Source: Aurelia coerulea
Taxonomy: Eukaryota; Cnidaria; Scyphozoa; Semaeostomeae; Ulmaridae
Direction of reading: 5' to 3'
DNA: 64,000 nt
Assembly: GCA_039566865.1 (NCBI GenBank)
Contig: CM076951.1
Location: forward strand, 11,789,484 to 11,853,483
In this document: piece by piece, positions 32,847-43,509 of the stretch
Layout: each line of letters starts with the position of its first letter
Numbering within the stretch: position 1 is the first letter of the stretch
Made by a program: the position numbers and the translations under genes
The notes under the pieces: generated by a model
Seen by the model: only the letters and a program-made list of their open reading frames with translations
The model's database searches: none
Told to the model about the DNA's origin: nothing

Positions 32847-33176
32847 TGTTAGGAACGATGATGAGTCCAAGGGTCAAACTCTCCCAAGAGACACTTTTCT
32901 GACAAGTGCGAATAAGAAACTCCCTCGAGAGACATGATTTAAACATAGTATGGATAAGAAACTCTCATGAGACATGGTTGTAATAAATAGTAGTATTTTT
33001 GGGTTTCCTAGACAAAAGCGTCTAGACTTTGTTTACTGGACTTTGAACTGGATATTACTATAAATACGAGGGAGTAGATTTGTATTTGCTATTCGTTTTC
33101 GTCTTGATTATCGTTGAGATTGATGGATAAAAACTAGACTCTTCTCTTGGCTATGGACGAGACCTCTGACCAAACA
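32847..33176 (+). repeat. 5' LTR with TATA box
   Basis: TG...CA termini, with TATAAATA at 33059-33066 as probable core promoter and AATAAA at 32982-32987. An ATG at 33153, inside the LTR, is in frame with the gag ORF but is cut off by TAG about 20 codons later, just before the main frame. Confidence 0.9.
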
Positions 33177-33178
33177 GC

Positions 33179-33196
33179 TGGTGCCGTGACCCGGGA
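33179..33196 (+). promoter_or_regulatory. Primer-binding site complementary to tRNA-His
   Basis: TGGTGCCGTGACCCGGG begins two bases after the LTR. It is the complement of CCCGGGTCACGGCACCA. The acceptor strand TCACGGC-A-CCA matches animal tRNA-His (GTG), whose 5' strand is GCCGTGA. Confidence 0.8.
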
Positions 33197-33299
33197 ATCT
33201 GAGCCCAACAGATAGAGGGATATAAACCTACCGCCATCAGAAAGAGAAGCCATCAAAACTGCAAAGATTTTAGCCAAGAAAACAAGCCGAAGCGGCAAG

Positions 33300-36122
33300 A
33301 TGTCATATGTGACGAAGCTGATAAACAATGTGAATAAACAAGTGTCTGAAAATGGCGAACCGAGGCAAGTGGATTTCAATATACAGTCACTGAAGAAAGC
33401 CATGACCAGTTTCCGAGAGTTCAACGATAAGTATGTTGAAAATTTAGAAGATTCTCATGAAATCGCTAGAGCCTTCATGACCTTGCTCAACACAGAAGAT
33501 AATTTCCAGCAATGCATCGCAAATGCAGAATCATACCTGGCAGATTACAGGAGGGAAACCAGTTCAAATCGATCATCGAGAAAATCTGGAAAGTATTCAA
33601 TGTCTTCGTCGAGCACAGGAGGTGACAGACGCAAACTTCAAGATTTCATGAGAAGGGAAAGGAGATATCACGCTTCAGAATGTTCAGCAGACACTGATCC
33701 CCGAGAAAAGAAGATCGTGCCTGAGGCTTCAACAACAGTGAAAAACAAGACAACTGCATATCAAGAATGGCAAGATTTCAAGATCCTACCCCAAACTGCT
33801 CGAGTCCCCCAAGAGCCAAATCCCTTTGCTGAAGACACCATTCCCAGAAGATCATTGAATCCTTTGACTCGAGCACCCCTCCAAACCCCCTTGATTCCTG
33901 AGCGTCACATTTTCCCCACTACCCAGCCGTATTCTTTATTCCCATACCCCCCAAATGTGACCAACCCCAACGCCCCTTCCCCACACCCATCCCCTTCAAC
34001 ATCCAAGCAAGCTCCAGAAAAGCCTACAAGAAGACAAGTTGACCCTCAGAATGACCAGAAGATGCCATCCACGATGAGATTACCCCCAAGCAATACCCTG
34101 CAGTTGACATTTGGTGGTGAGAATATCATTCCCCTTGTAAAATTCAGTGGAAAGAAGGAGCTCTGGCCTAGATTCATTCAAACATTCAGAGCAGTGGTAG
34201 ACAAGCAGCCATATGAACCGATCGTGAAGCTTGCAATCCTCGAACAGCATGTGATTGGCCCAGCAAAGGACTGCATCAAAGGCTTTCCATTCGACGAGAA
34301 GTCATACCCCCTTATATTGAAGACACTTGAAGACAGATTTGGTGATGATGATGATTATGCAACCTTCCATCTTGGAGCAATAGAAGACCTACCCAGAGTG
34401 AAAGAAAAGGAAACATCCAGTCTGAGAAAATTCTTCTACGATCTACAAGCTCACATTAAAATCCTGGAAGCTCAAGGACCCGACGTTGCCTGTTATCTTT
34501 ACGATCCAAGAAGATTGAAGGTTGTACTCTCTAAGCTGCCGACAGATGTTGTTGTTGCTTGGACAAGTTACAAAGAAGACAGAAACCTCAACACTGACAT
34601 TCGACTGTTGTGTGAGTGGCTGCGAAGGCGAGTCAGAATTTTGGAGAAAGCAGACGTCCGACAATTGTGTGAGACAAGATCCAAACGAAGCATACATGCA
34701 ACCCTGAGCAACAGCAGTAGACGTGATACCCCAGATTCAAAACATTGTTGGTTATGTCAAGAAAATCATGCGATTTACAAATGCCAAAAGTTCGAGAAAA
34801 TGGACGTCGAGACGAGAAAACAAGAAGTGCGAAACAAGGGTGCCTGCTTCAGATGTTTGCAACATGGACATATGGCTCGAATTTGCAGAACAAACATGAA
34901 TGATAAAGGAAAGAAAACATGGACACATCCAATGCTCCATAATAATTCTGACACTGACGTGAAGAAGGTGAGTCAAGGTGCTGGGAAAAGTGATACCACA
35001 AGACCAGTCAATGGAAGTCAAAGCACAGTTGCCATGACAACAAGAAACTGCAGCGACATTCAGTTCACAGGATGTACAGGTCTGCCAGTGAAGATGGTTA
35101 CAGTGATCGACAGGAGTGGAAAAAGCATAAAGATTAATTGTCTAGAAGACCCTGGAAGCCAAGTTACACTTGTTACAGCGAAGATTGTAAACAGCCTCGA
35201 TCTGAAACAAGAGAAATCCAATGTGACGTTGTCTGGAATCGGGAACGAAGATCTCAGAGCACGAACCTCAGTTTCATTGCAAATCTCCACCACCTGTGGC
35301 ACTTCATTCTTCAACAATGCTTATGTTGTCAAAAAGATCAGTCATCACCTGCCCTACCTGAATGTGAACAGCTTGAAAGAGAGATACAAACACCTGGAAC
35401 ATGTCGAAGTTCAGTTGGTAGATGGCCCAATAGACCTATTGATTGGCCAAGATTGTCCAAGTCTGTTGCGTCAACTTGAAGTCAGATATGGGGAAAAGCA
35501 TGAACCATATGCAGTGAGAACACCACTTGGATGGAGCATTTGTGGCCCATTGGGACAACTGGATGATAATCAATCAGTTCATGTGGTATGCTCACTCGAA
35601 GACGAACCAACAAATGTTGACTACACTTTGCGAAATTTTTGGGAGATAGAAACAATTGCTGAAGATGTCCCCACACACAAAAGGCTGGCTGAAGTGCAAG
35701 AGCAGACGGAGAGAACGACAGTACAGGTTGGCAACCGTTACCACGTACGACTTCCATGGAAACAAGGAATCATGAAACCAACTGGATCATATGACATGGC
35801 TTTGAGGCGACTTTCCATGACTGAAAGAAGATTGGACAAAAACCAAGAATTGAAAAAGAAGTATCACTCAGCCATGGAAGAGTATTTCAATGGAGGGTAT
35901 GCAGAGAGAATCGAAGAGCAACCAACCGAAGAAGGCTGGTACTTACCACATCATCCTGTTATACCTGACACAAAGAACACCACAGTGCGAATAGTGTTTG
36001 ACTCTGCAGCCAAAGTCAAGGGTGTCTCATTGAACGATCTCCTCGAGAAAGGACCAAACTTGCTGAACGATTTGACAAGCATCTTACTCAGATTCAGAAG
36101 GTACAATTATGCAGTTCATTGA
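33300..36122 (+). CDS. Gag-protease polyprotein of BEL/Pao element, truncated in RT
   Basis: A single 940-codon frame. Residues about 1-90 form a helical gag N-terminus; 95-270 are Ser/Pro-rich linker. About 280-400 is a retroelement gag domain of the DUF1759 type (VKFSGKKELWPRFIQTFR). About 482-530 contains Cys/His knuckles (CWLC...YKC; CFRCLQHGHMARIC). About 610-780 is a retropepsin-like (DUF1758) domain with the active-site motif EDPGSQVTLV. From about 884 the RT N-terminus starts (HHPVIPDTKNTTVRIVFDSA) and stops at residue 940. The deletion joins RT directly to sequence out of frame. Gag and protease look intact, so particles could form if RT and integrase came from another copy. Start: first ATG after the in-frame TAG at about 33213. 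Confidence 0.92.
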   Translation: MSYVTKLINNVNKQVSENGEPRQVDFNIQSLKKAMTSFREFNDKYVENLEDSHEIARAFMTLLNTEDNFQQCIANAESYLADYRRETSSNRSSRKSGKYSMSSSSTGGDRRKLQDFMRRERRYHASECSADTDPREKKIVPEASTTVKNKTTAYQEWQDFKILPQTARVPQEPNPFAEDTIPRRSLNPLTRAPLQTPLIPERHIFPTTQPYSLFPYPPNVTNPNAPSPHPSPSTSKQAPEKPTRRQVDPQNDQKMPSTMRLPPSNTLQLTFGGENIIPLVKFSGKKELWPRFIQTFRAVVDKQPYEPIVKLAILEQHVIGPAKDCIKGFPFDEKSYPLILKTLEDRFGDDDDYATFHLGAIEDLPRVKEKETSSLRKFFYDLQAHIKILEAQGPDVACYLYDPRRLKVVLSKLPTDVVVAWTSYKEDRNLNTDIRLLCEWLRRRVRILEKADVRQLCETRSKRSIHATLSNSSRRDTPDSKHCWLCQENHAIYKCQKFEKMDVETRKQEVRNKGACFRCLQHGHMARICRTNMNDKGKKTWTHPMLHNNSDTDVKKVSQGAGKSDTTRPVNGSQSTVAMTTRNCSDIQFTGCTGLPVKMVTVIDRSGKSIKINCLEDPGSQVTLVTAKIVNSLDLKQEKSNVTLSGIGNEDLRARTSVSLQISTTCGTSFFNNAYVVKKISHHLPYLNVNSLKERYKHLEHVEVQLVDGPIDLLIGQDCPSLLRQLEVRYGEKHEPYAVRTPLGWSICGPLGQLDDNQSVHVVCSLEDEPTNVDYTLRNFWEIETIAEDVPTHKRLAEVQEQTERTTVQVGNRYHVRLPWKQGIMKPTGSYDMALRRLSMTERRLDKNQELKKKYHSAMEEYFNGGYAERIEEQPTEEGWYLPHHPVIPDTKNTTVRIVFDSAAKVKGVSLNDLLEKGPNLLNDLTSILLRFRRYNYAVH

Positions 36123-36252
36123 AAAGCAGTTGGATTTACCTTTGGTGAAAATTTCATCCTTAACAGACAGCAATGTTGCACTGGCCTGGATTCTGAAAGT
36201 CCCACATAATGAGAAGACAAGATGAAGTCCAGCTTGCTGGACTGCGGGGGAG
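36123..36252 (+). pseudogene. RNase H remnant and polypurine tract
   Basis: In another frame this short piece reads LPLVKISSLTDSNVALAWI, the TDS...AWI block of BEL-type RNase H, and ends in TGA about 40 codons on. A purine tract (GCGGGGGAG) directly precedes the 3' LTR. Both large domains on either side (RT palm, integrase) are gone, so at least two deletions or one complex event occurred. Confidence 0.7.
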
Positions 36253-36582
36253 TGTTAGGAACGATGATGAGTCCAAGGGTCAAACTCTCCCAAGAGACAC
36301 TTTTCTGACAAGTGCGAATAAGAAAGTCCCTCGAGAGACATGATTTAAACATAGTATGGATAAGAAACTCTCATGAGACATGGTTGTAATAAATAGTAGT
36401 ATTTTTGGGTTTCCTAGACAAAAGCGTCTAGACTTTGTTTACTGGACTTTGAACTGGATATTACTATAAATACGAGGGAGTAGATTTGTATTTGCTATTC
36501 GTTTTCGTCTTGATTATCGTTGAGATTGATGGATAAAAACTAGACTCTTCTCTTGGCTATGGACGAGACCTCTGACCAAACA
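36253..36582 (+). repeat. 3' LTR
   Basis: Same length as the 5' LTR and almost identical. Followed by the CAAGC duplication and then the continuation of unit C. Confidence 0.9.
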
Positions 36583-38629
36583 CAAGCGACAATGGGTGTT
36601 TTTTAAGGTCAATTGCGTATATGTCTGGGTTTGCGAAGAGGTCAGGTCAAGCAGCTGCCGAAGCAACATCAACCAATGCTGATCATACTTGTCTTCTTTT
36701 TTAATCAAGTTCGTAAATTTGTCAATAAGTTAAAAGAACATACCATATGTACTTGACAACATATTTTGCTGATTAATCAATAAATTGTAAATTTTCTCTC
36801 TGCCCAGTTCTCTTTTCCATCAGTTTCAAAATTGACAATCGATTTATTTCTTCCGTTGCGGTTGTTGTATTTCGATGAGGTCAGGTCGAGCAGCTGCCGC
36901 AGCAACATCAACCAATGCTGATCGTACTTGTCTTCTTTTTAATGCATCATGTGAATACAAGGAACCGATTAGCGCCGTGCTATAGTTAAACTCCAAGTTC
37001 GTAAATTTGTCCATAAGTTGAAAGAACATACCATATATACTTGACAACATATTTCGCTGATTAATCAATAAATTGTAAATTTTCTCTCTGCCCAGTTCTC
37101 TTTTCCATCAGTTTCAAAATTGACAATCGATTTATTTCTTCCGTTGCGGTTGTTGTATTTCGATGAGGTCAGGTCGAGCAGCTGCCGCAGCAACATCAAC
37201 CAATGCTGATCGTACTTGTCTTCTTTTTAATGCATCATGTGAATACAAGGAATCAATTAGCCCTGTGCTATAGTTAAACTCCAAGTTCGTAAATTTGTCA
37301 ATAAGTTAAAAGAACATACCATATATACTTGACAACATATTTCGCTGATTAATCAATAAATTGTAAATTTTTTCTCTGCCCAGTTCTCTTTTCCATCAGT
37401 TTCAAAATTGACGATCGATTTATTTCTTCGGTTGCAGTTGTTGTATTTCGATGAGGTCAGGTTGAGCAGCTGCCGCAGCAACATCAACCAATGCTGATCG
37501 TACTTGTCTTCTTTTTAATGCATCATGTGAATATAAGGAATCAATTAGCGCTGTGCTATAGTTAAACTCCAAGTTCGTAAATTTAAGTTAAAAGAACATA
37601 CCATATATACTTGACAACATATTTCGCTGATTAATCAATAAATTGTAAATTTTTTCTCTGCCCAGTTCTCTTTTCCATCAGTTTCAAAATTGATGATCGA
37701 TTTATATCTTCCGTTGCAGTTGTTGTATTTCGATGAGGTCAGGTCGAGCAGCTGCCGCAGCAACATCAACCAATGCTGATCGTACTTGTCTTCTTTTTAA
37801 TGCATCATGTGAATACAAGGAATCAATTAGCGCTGTGCTATAGTTAAACTCCAAGTTGGTAAATTTAAGTTAAAAGAACATACCATATATACTTGACAAC
37901 ATATTTCGCTGATTAATCAATAAATTGTAAATTTTTTCTCTGCCCAGTTCTCTTTTCCATCAGTTTCAAAATTGACGATCGATTTATTTCTTCGGTTGCA
38001 GTTGTTGTATTTCGATGAGGTCAGGTTGAGCAGCTGCCGCAGCAACATCAACCAATGCTGATCGCACTTGTCTTCTTTTTAATGCATCATGTGAATACAA
38101 GGAATCAATTAGCGCTGTGCTATAGTTAAACTCCAAGTTCGTAAATTTGTCAACAAGTTAAAAGAACATACCATATATACTTGACAACATATTTCGCTGA
38201 TTAATCAATAAATTGTAAATTTTTTCTCTGCCCAGTTCTCTTTTCCATCAGTTTCAAAATTGACGATTGATTTATTTCTTCCGTTGCAGTTGTTGTATTT
38301 CGATGAGGTCAGGTCGAGCAGCTGCCGCAGCAACATCAGCCAATGCTGATCGTACTTGTCTTATTTTTAATGCATCATGTGAATACAAGGAATCAATTAG
38401 CGCTGTGCTATAGTTAAAATCCAAGTTCGTAAATTTGTCAATAAGTTAAAAGAACATACCATATATACTTGACAACATATTTCGCTGATTAATCAATAAA
38501 TTGTAAATTTTTTCTCTGCTCAGTTCTCTTTTCCATCAGTTTCAAAATTGACGATCGATTTATTTCTTCCGTTGCAGTTGTTGTATTTCGATGAGGTCAG
38601 GTCGAGCAGCTGCCGCAGCAACAGCAACA

Positions 38630-39467
38630 GCAAAATTTAAAGTTAAGGCTAAGGCTAAAAGTGGTCTCTCTGCACTTAGGAAGCTGCAGGATATCCTTCC
38701 CCAATCAAAGCTAGCTGCAGTTTACCGAGCATTGATCGATAGTCATCTTAGGTATGGTAACATAATATGGGGGTGCATCTCAGATACCAAGATAAGCACT
38801 CTCCAGAAACTACAGTCAAGAGCAAAACTCTGATTGAAAAGGCAAAGTACAAGGATGGATGGATCTGTGACTGGTTGCCTGTCAAATAATTGATCATATT
38901 CGACAGGTTAGTTACGACACATAAGATCCTTCATGGAAACTGTCCAGACAATTTGCAAAATAAGTTTACTCGGAGGTCCCAGATTTCAAGCTATTCAACG
39001 AGGAATAGCCAAAATCTGCATCTGCCTAAACCTCGATTGGAATTTACCAAAAAGAGTTTCCAATTTACAGGAGCTACAGCATGGAACGAGATCCCACAAA
39101 AGTATAGAGACTTACCCTCTTTAAACGGCTTCAAAAAGGAAGTAAAACAACTCCTTAGAAGCTGAGGTAGGTGAGTGCGTTTTGGTCTCCCTGGCCTCGC
39201 GATGGTTCGGGGACGGTGCTTTATGGGTCTTACTCAGGTCCGTTTTGGACCGGAGTGGGCCTGTGAGGTACCGTCTTTCGGGGGTGTTGCGGGGCTGTGG
39301 GGGACTTGCCGTATTCATCTACCTTAATGGCAATTAAAGCACGACCCCTAGGAAGAGCAGCCCATTAGGTTTTCAAACATCTATTTTATTAAGTAGTTTT
39401 TCCTTTTTAAATTCTCTGTAATTGGCTGATAGGACTTCGTGCCTAAATATTAATGATATGATATATA
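38630..39467 (+). mobile_element. Non-LTR retrotransposon 3' end inserted in satellite 2
   Basis: Between two satellite monomers (left flank ...GCAGCAACA, right flank ACCAATGCTGATCG) lies the last part of a reverse transcriptase ORF: SALRKLQDILPQSKLAAVYR, LRYGNIIWGCISDTKI, then after a frameshift and stop near 38830-38890 TATAWNEIPQKYRDLPSLNG, ending at 39165. About 300 bp of 3' sequence follows. The thumb and C-terminal signature fit a Jockey/CR1-type element of a different family from the copies at 7.7 and 49 kb. RT motifs A-C are absent. Confidence 0.8.
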
Positions 39468-39597
39468 TGATAACCAATGCTGATCGTACTTGTCTTCTTT
39501 TTAATGCATCATGTGAATATAAGGAATCAATTAGCCCTGTGCTATAGTTAAAATCCAAGTTCGTAAATTTGTCAATAAGTTAAAAGAACATACCATA

Positions 39598-40323
39598 CCG
39601 GGTGAGTCAGAAAAAACGTGGGGTGTTTGGCGGATTGAGACGTCGCGTTTAGTAACCCGATCATAGCGAACTAAAGTTTTTCTTGCAGCCAGAGGTCTAA
39701 CTTAGATCATAAGCCTTTCCCCATCGAAATCGGTCACTGGATGTATTAATCAGAGAATATTTTCTTTGTAAGACTTTGTATGGGAGTTTTGCAAACTTAT
39801 GAAATCTTTGATAGACCCTCTTTAGCATTTTACCCTTGCCAAAGCTGCAGGTACACGTGGTATTATCAGGGGAGAATGAAATAGTTTTGTCATGAAACAT
39901 CGCGTTGATCTTGTTGAAATAAATCTCTTTACAACACAAAAAAGCATGCGTTTTTACTGTCTCTCAAACATATTCTCTTTGCAGGACAAGTTATGACGTG
40001 ACAAGGCGTCCCAGGGGAGAAAACACTATTTCCGAACTGTTTCATGCTCCCCAGATAATGCCACGTGTACCTGCAGCTTTGGCAAGACTAAAATGCTGAA
40101 GGGGCTTGGTTAAAGGTTTCCTCAAGTTTGCAAGACTCCCATACAATTTTTAGGAAGAAAAGCTTTTTTAAATAATGAATTACATGACCAATTTCGATGG
40201 GAAAAAGTTTATGATCTAAGTCAGATTTATGGCTGCTCTGAATAATTTAGTTCACAACGGTCGGGTGGCTAAACGCGACGTCACAGTCCGCCAAACACCC
40301 CACGTTTTTTCTGACTCACCCGG
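39598..40323. mobile_element. Palindromic TA-flanked MITE inside satellite 2 (copy 2)
   Basis: Same family as 22181-22918, with identical CCGGGTGAGTCAGAAAAAAC ends, 726 bp. It is flanked by TA (39596-39597 and 40324-40325); adjacent satellite monomers show the empty site ACCATATATACTTG. The two halves are inverted copies. An 80-codon minus frame (39697-39939) is similar to the one in copy 1. Confidence 0.92.
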
Positions 40324-42628
40324 TATATACTTGACAACATATTTCGCTGATTAATCAATAAATTGTAAATTTTTTCTCTGCCCAGTTCTCTTTTCCATCA
40401 GTTTCAAAATTGACGATCGATTTATTTCTTCCGTTGCAGTTGTTGTATTTCGATGAGGTCAGGTCGAGCAGCTGCCGCAGCAACATCAACCAATGCTGAT
40501 CGTACTTGTCTTCTTTTTAATGCATCATGTGAATACAAGGAATCAATTAGCGCTGTGCTATAGTTAAACTCCAAGTTCGTAAATTTAAGTTAAAAGAACA
40601 TACCATATATACTTGACAACATATTTCGCTGATTAATCAATAAATTGTAAATTTTTTCTCTGCCCAGTTCTCTTTTCCATCAGTTTCAAAATTGACGATT
40701 GATTTATTTCTTCCGTTGCAGTTGTTGTATTTCAATGAGGTCAGGTCGAGCAGCTGCCGAAGCAACATCAACCAATGCTGATCGTACTTGTCTTCTTTTT
40801 AATGCATCATGTGAATACAAGGAATCAATTAGCGCTGTGCCATAGTTAAACTCCAAGTTGGTAAATTTAAGTTAAAAGAACATACCATATATACTTGACA
40901 ACATATTTCGCTGATTAATCAATAAATTGTAAATTTTTTCTCTGCCCAGTTCTCTTTTCCATCAGTTTCAAAATTGACGATCGATTTATTTATTCCGTTG
41001 CAGTTGTTGTATTTCGATGAGGTCAGGTCGAGCAGCTGCCGCAGCAACATCAACCAATGCTGATCGTACTTGTCTTCTTTTTAATGCATCATGTGAATAT
41101 AAGGAATCAATTAGCGCTGTGCTATAGTTAAACTCCAAGTTCGTAAATTTAAGTTAAAAGAACATACCATATATACTTGACAACATATTTCGCTGATTAA
41201 TCAATAAATTGTAAATTTTTTCTCTGCCCAGTTCTCTTTTCCATCAGTTTCAAAATTGACAATCGATTTATTTCTTCCGTTGCAGTTGTTGTATTTCGAT
41301 GAGGTCAGGTCGAGCAGCTGCCGCAGCAACATCAACCAATGCTGATCGTACTTGTCTTCTTTTTAATGCATCATGTGAATACAAGGAATCAATTAGCGCT
41401 GTGCTATAGTTAAACTCCAAGTTGGTAAATTTAAGTTAAAAGAACATACCATATATACTTGACAACATATTTCGCTGATTAATCAATAAATTGTAAATTT
41501 TTTCTCTGCCCAGTTCTCTTTTCCATCAGTTTCAAAATTGACGATTGATTTATTTCTTCCGTTGCAGTTGTTGTATTTCGATGAAGTCAGGTCGAGCAGC
41601 TGCCGCAGCAACATCAACCAATGCTGATCGTACTTGTCTTCTTTTTAATGCATCATGTGAATATAAGGAATCAATTAGCGCTGTGCTATAGTTAAAATCC
41701 AAGTTCGTAAATTTGTCAATAAGTTAAAAGAACATACCATATATACTTGACAAAATATTTCGCTGATTAATCAATAAATTGTAAATTTTTTCTCTGCTCA
41801 GTTCTCTTTTCCATCAGTTTCAAAATTGACGATCGATTTATTTCTTCCGTTGCAGTTGTTGTATTTCGATGAGGTCAGGTCGAGCAGCTGCCGCAGCAAC
41901 ATCAACCAATGCTGATCGTACTTGTCTTCTTTTTAATGCATCATGTGAATATAAGGAATCAATTAGCGCTGTGCTATAGTTAAAATCCAAGTTCGTAAAT
42001 TTGTCAATAAGTTAAAAGAACATACAATATATACTTGACAACATATTTCGCTGATTAATCAATAAATTGTAAATTTTTTCTCTGCCCAGTTCTCTTTTCC
42101 ATCAGTTTCAAAATTGACGATCGATTTATTTCTTCCGTTGCAGTTGTTGTATTTCGATGAGGTCAGGTCGAGCAGCTGCCGCAGCAACATCAACCAATGC
42201 TGATCGTACTTGTCTTCTTTTTAATGCATCATGTGAATACAAGGAATCAATTAGCGCTGTGCTATAGTTAAACTCGAAGTTCGTAAATTTAAGTTAAAAG
42301 AACATACCATATATACTTGACAACATATTTCGCTGATTAATCAATAACTTGTAAATTTTTTCTCTGCCCTGTTCTCTTTTCCATCAGTTTCAAAATTGAC
42401 AATCGATTTATTTCTTCCGTTGCAGTTGTTGTATTTCGATGAGGTCAGGTCGAGCAGCTGCCGCAGCAACATCAACCAATGCTGATCGTACTTGTCTTCT
42501 TTTTAATGCATCATGTGAATACAAGGAACCGATTAGCGCCGTGCTATAGTTAAACTCCAAGTTCGTAAATTTGTCCATAAGTTGAAAGAACATACCATAT
42601 GTACTTGACAACATATTTCGCTGATTAA

Positions 42629-43509
42629 CCCTATTCGTACTGGGGGGGGCCTTTTTCGCCCCCCCTAACAGACTTTGCTGCGTTACGCTTAAACGACAAG
42701 AGATATAACCACCAGTTTTGGTGACTTTTACTCAAATTTCATAGGCAATTAAATTCTTAACATTTCATTGTTCTACCTCTGATCATGTGACCACAGTAAT
42801 ACCATATTTGGAGAGTAGTCAACAAAAAAAAGCTTAAAATGTCCGTAGTTTTCGTCTCGTTTGCTTGATCGATCTCAAACATGCACCATTCGATTGCATT
42901 TGATGAGTACTTTCATTTGATATATAAATTTTTCATATTTGCTGATGTCAGCAAAATTTAATATCTATGACGTCATTCACATTTATGACGTCATTTACCT
43001 AATAAAGAAGTGTCAAATATAAATTTTTTTAGTCTAATTTGCTTCATCTTATTAATTTGATTCATTTTAAGTCTATATTTACCAGATAAAAGGGCAGGAC
43101 TGGCAAAAACCTGCGATTAAAGTAAATGCATGCAACAAAAGGCTAATTTAAGGCTAATTGTGCTAAAAATAGAAACTAAAAAATTTTGCAAAGTATGTAT
43201 TTTTAAACTATAACATGTTTTCTACTATTTGAAACAAATTTGGAGAAAATCGGTTGAGTGGTTGATTAAATAGAATTTTTCTGGTTAAGGAGGTATAAAT
43301 TTGCCAATTTTCGTCAGTTTTTCGGTTGCCTAGCAACGAATCACGTGACTCATTAATTGTCATTGTTATATTTGAATAGCCAATTGTCTAAAGAACGATA
43401 GGGGTAAGTCTTATCGTTGTATCTTTTGTAGTTTTGGAGAAAAAGAGGGGGGGGCCAAAAACGCCCCCCCAGTACAAAATACCTAAAAAATCGCCCAGTA
43501 CAGATAGGG
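42629..43509. mobile_element. TTAA element with G-run terminal hairpins (copy 1)
   Basis: TTAA at 42625-42628 and 43510-43513. The left end is CCCTATTCGTACTGGGGGGG; the right end is the complement of CCCTATCTGTACTGGGCGAT. Just inside the left end and near the right end are G-run/C-run hairpins (GGGGGGGGCC-TTTTTC-GCCCCCCC and GGGGGGGGCC-AAAAAC-GCCCCCCC). Neighbouring monomers show the uninterrupted CTGATTAATCAATAAATTG target. 881 bp, non-coding, with GCTGATGTCAGCA and TGACGTCAT motifs. It is piggyBac-like by target site. Confidence 0.92.

Larger units (their letters stand above)
32847..36582 (+). mobile_element. BEL/Pao LTR retrotransposon, internally deleted, young
   Basis: 330-bp LTRs (32847-33176 and 36253-36582) begin TGTTAGGAACG and end CCAAACA. 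They differ at about one visible site (AAACTCCC versus AAAGTCCC). The flanking 5-bp duplication is CAAGC (32842-32846 and 36583-36587), the size usual for BEL/Pao. The 3076-bp interior holds a primer-binding site, one long gag-protease frame, a stub of RT, a stub of RNase H and a purine tract. Most of RT, RNase H and all of integrase are missing. The element interrupts unit C, and unit A supplies the empty site. Confidence 0.92.

Noticed and set aside
36116..36708. Minus-strand frames across the LTRs
   Set aside because: Antisense shadows of the LTR and of the first satellite-2 monomer.
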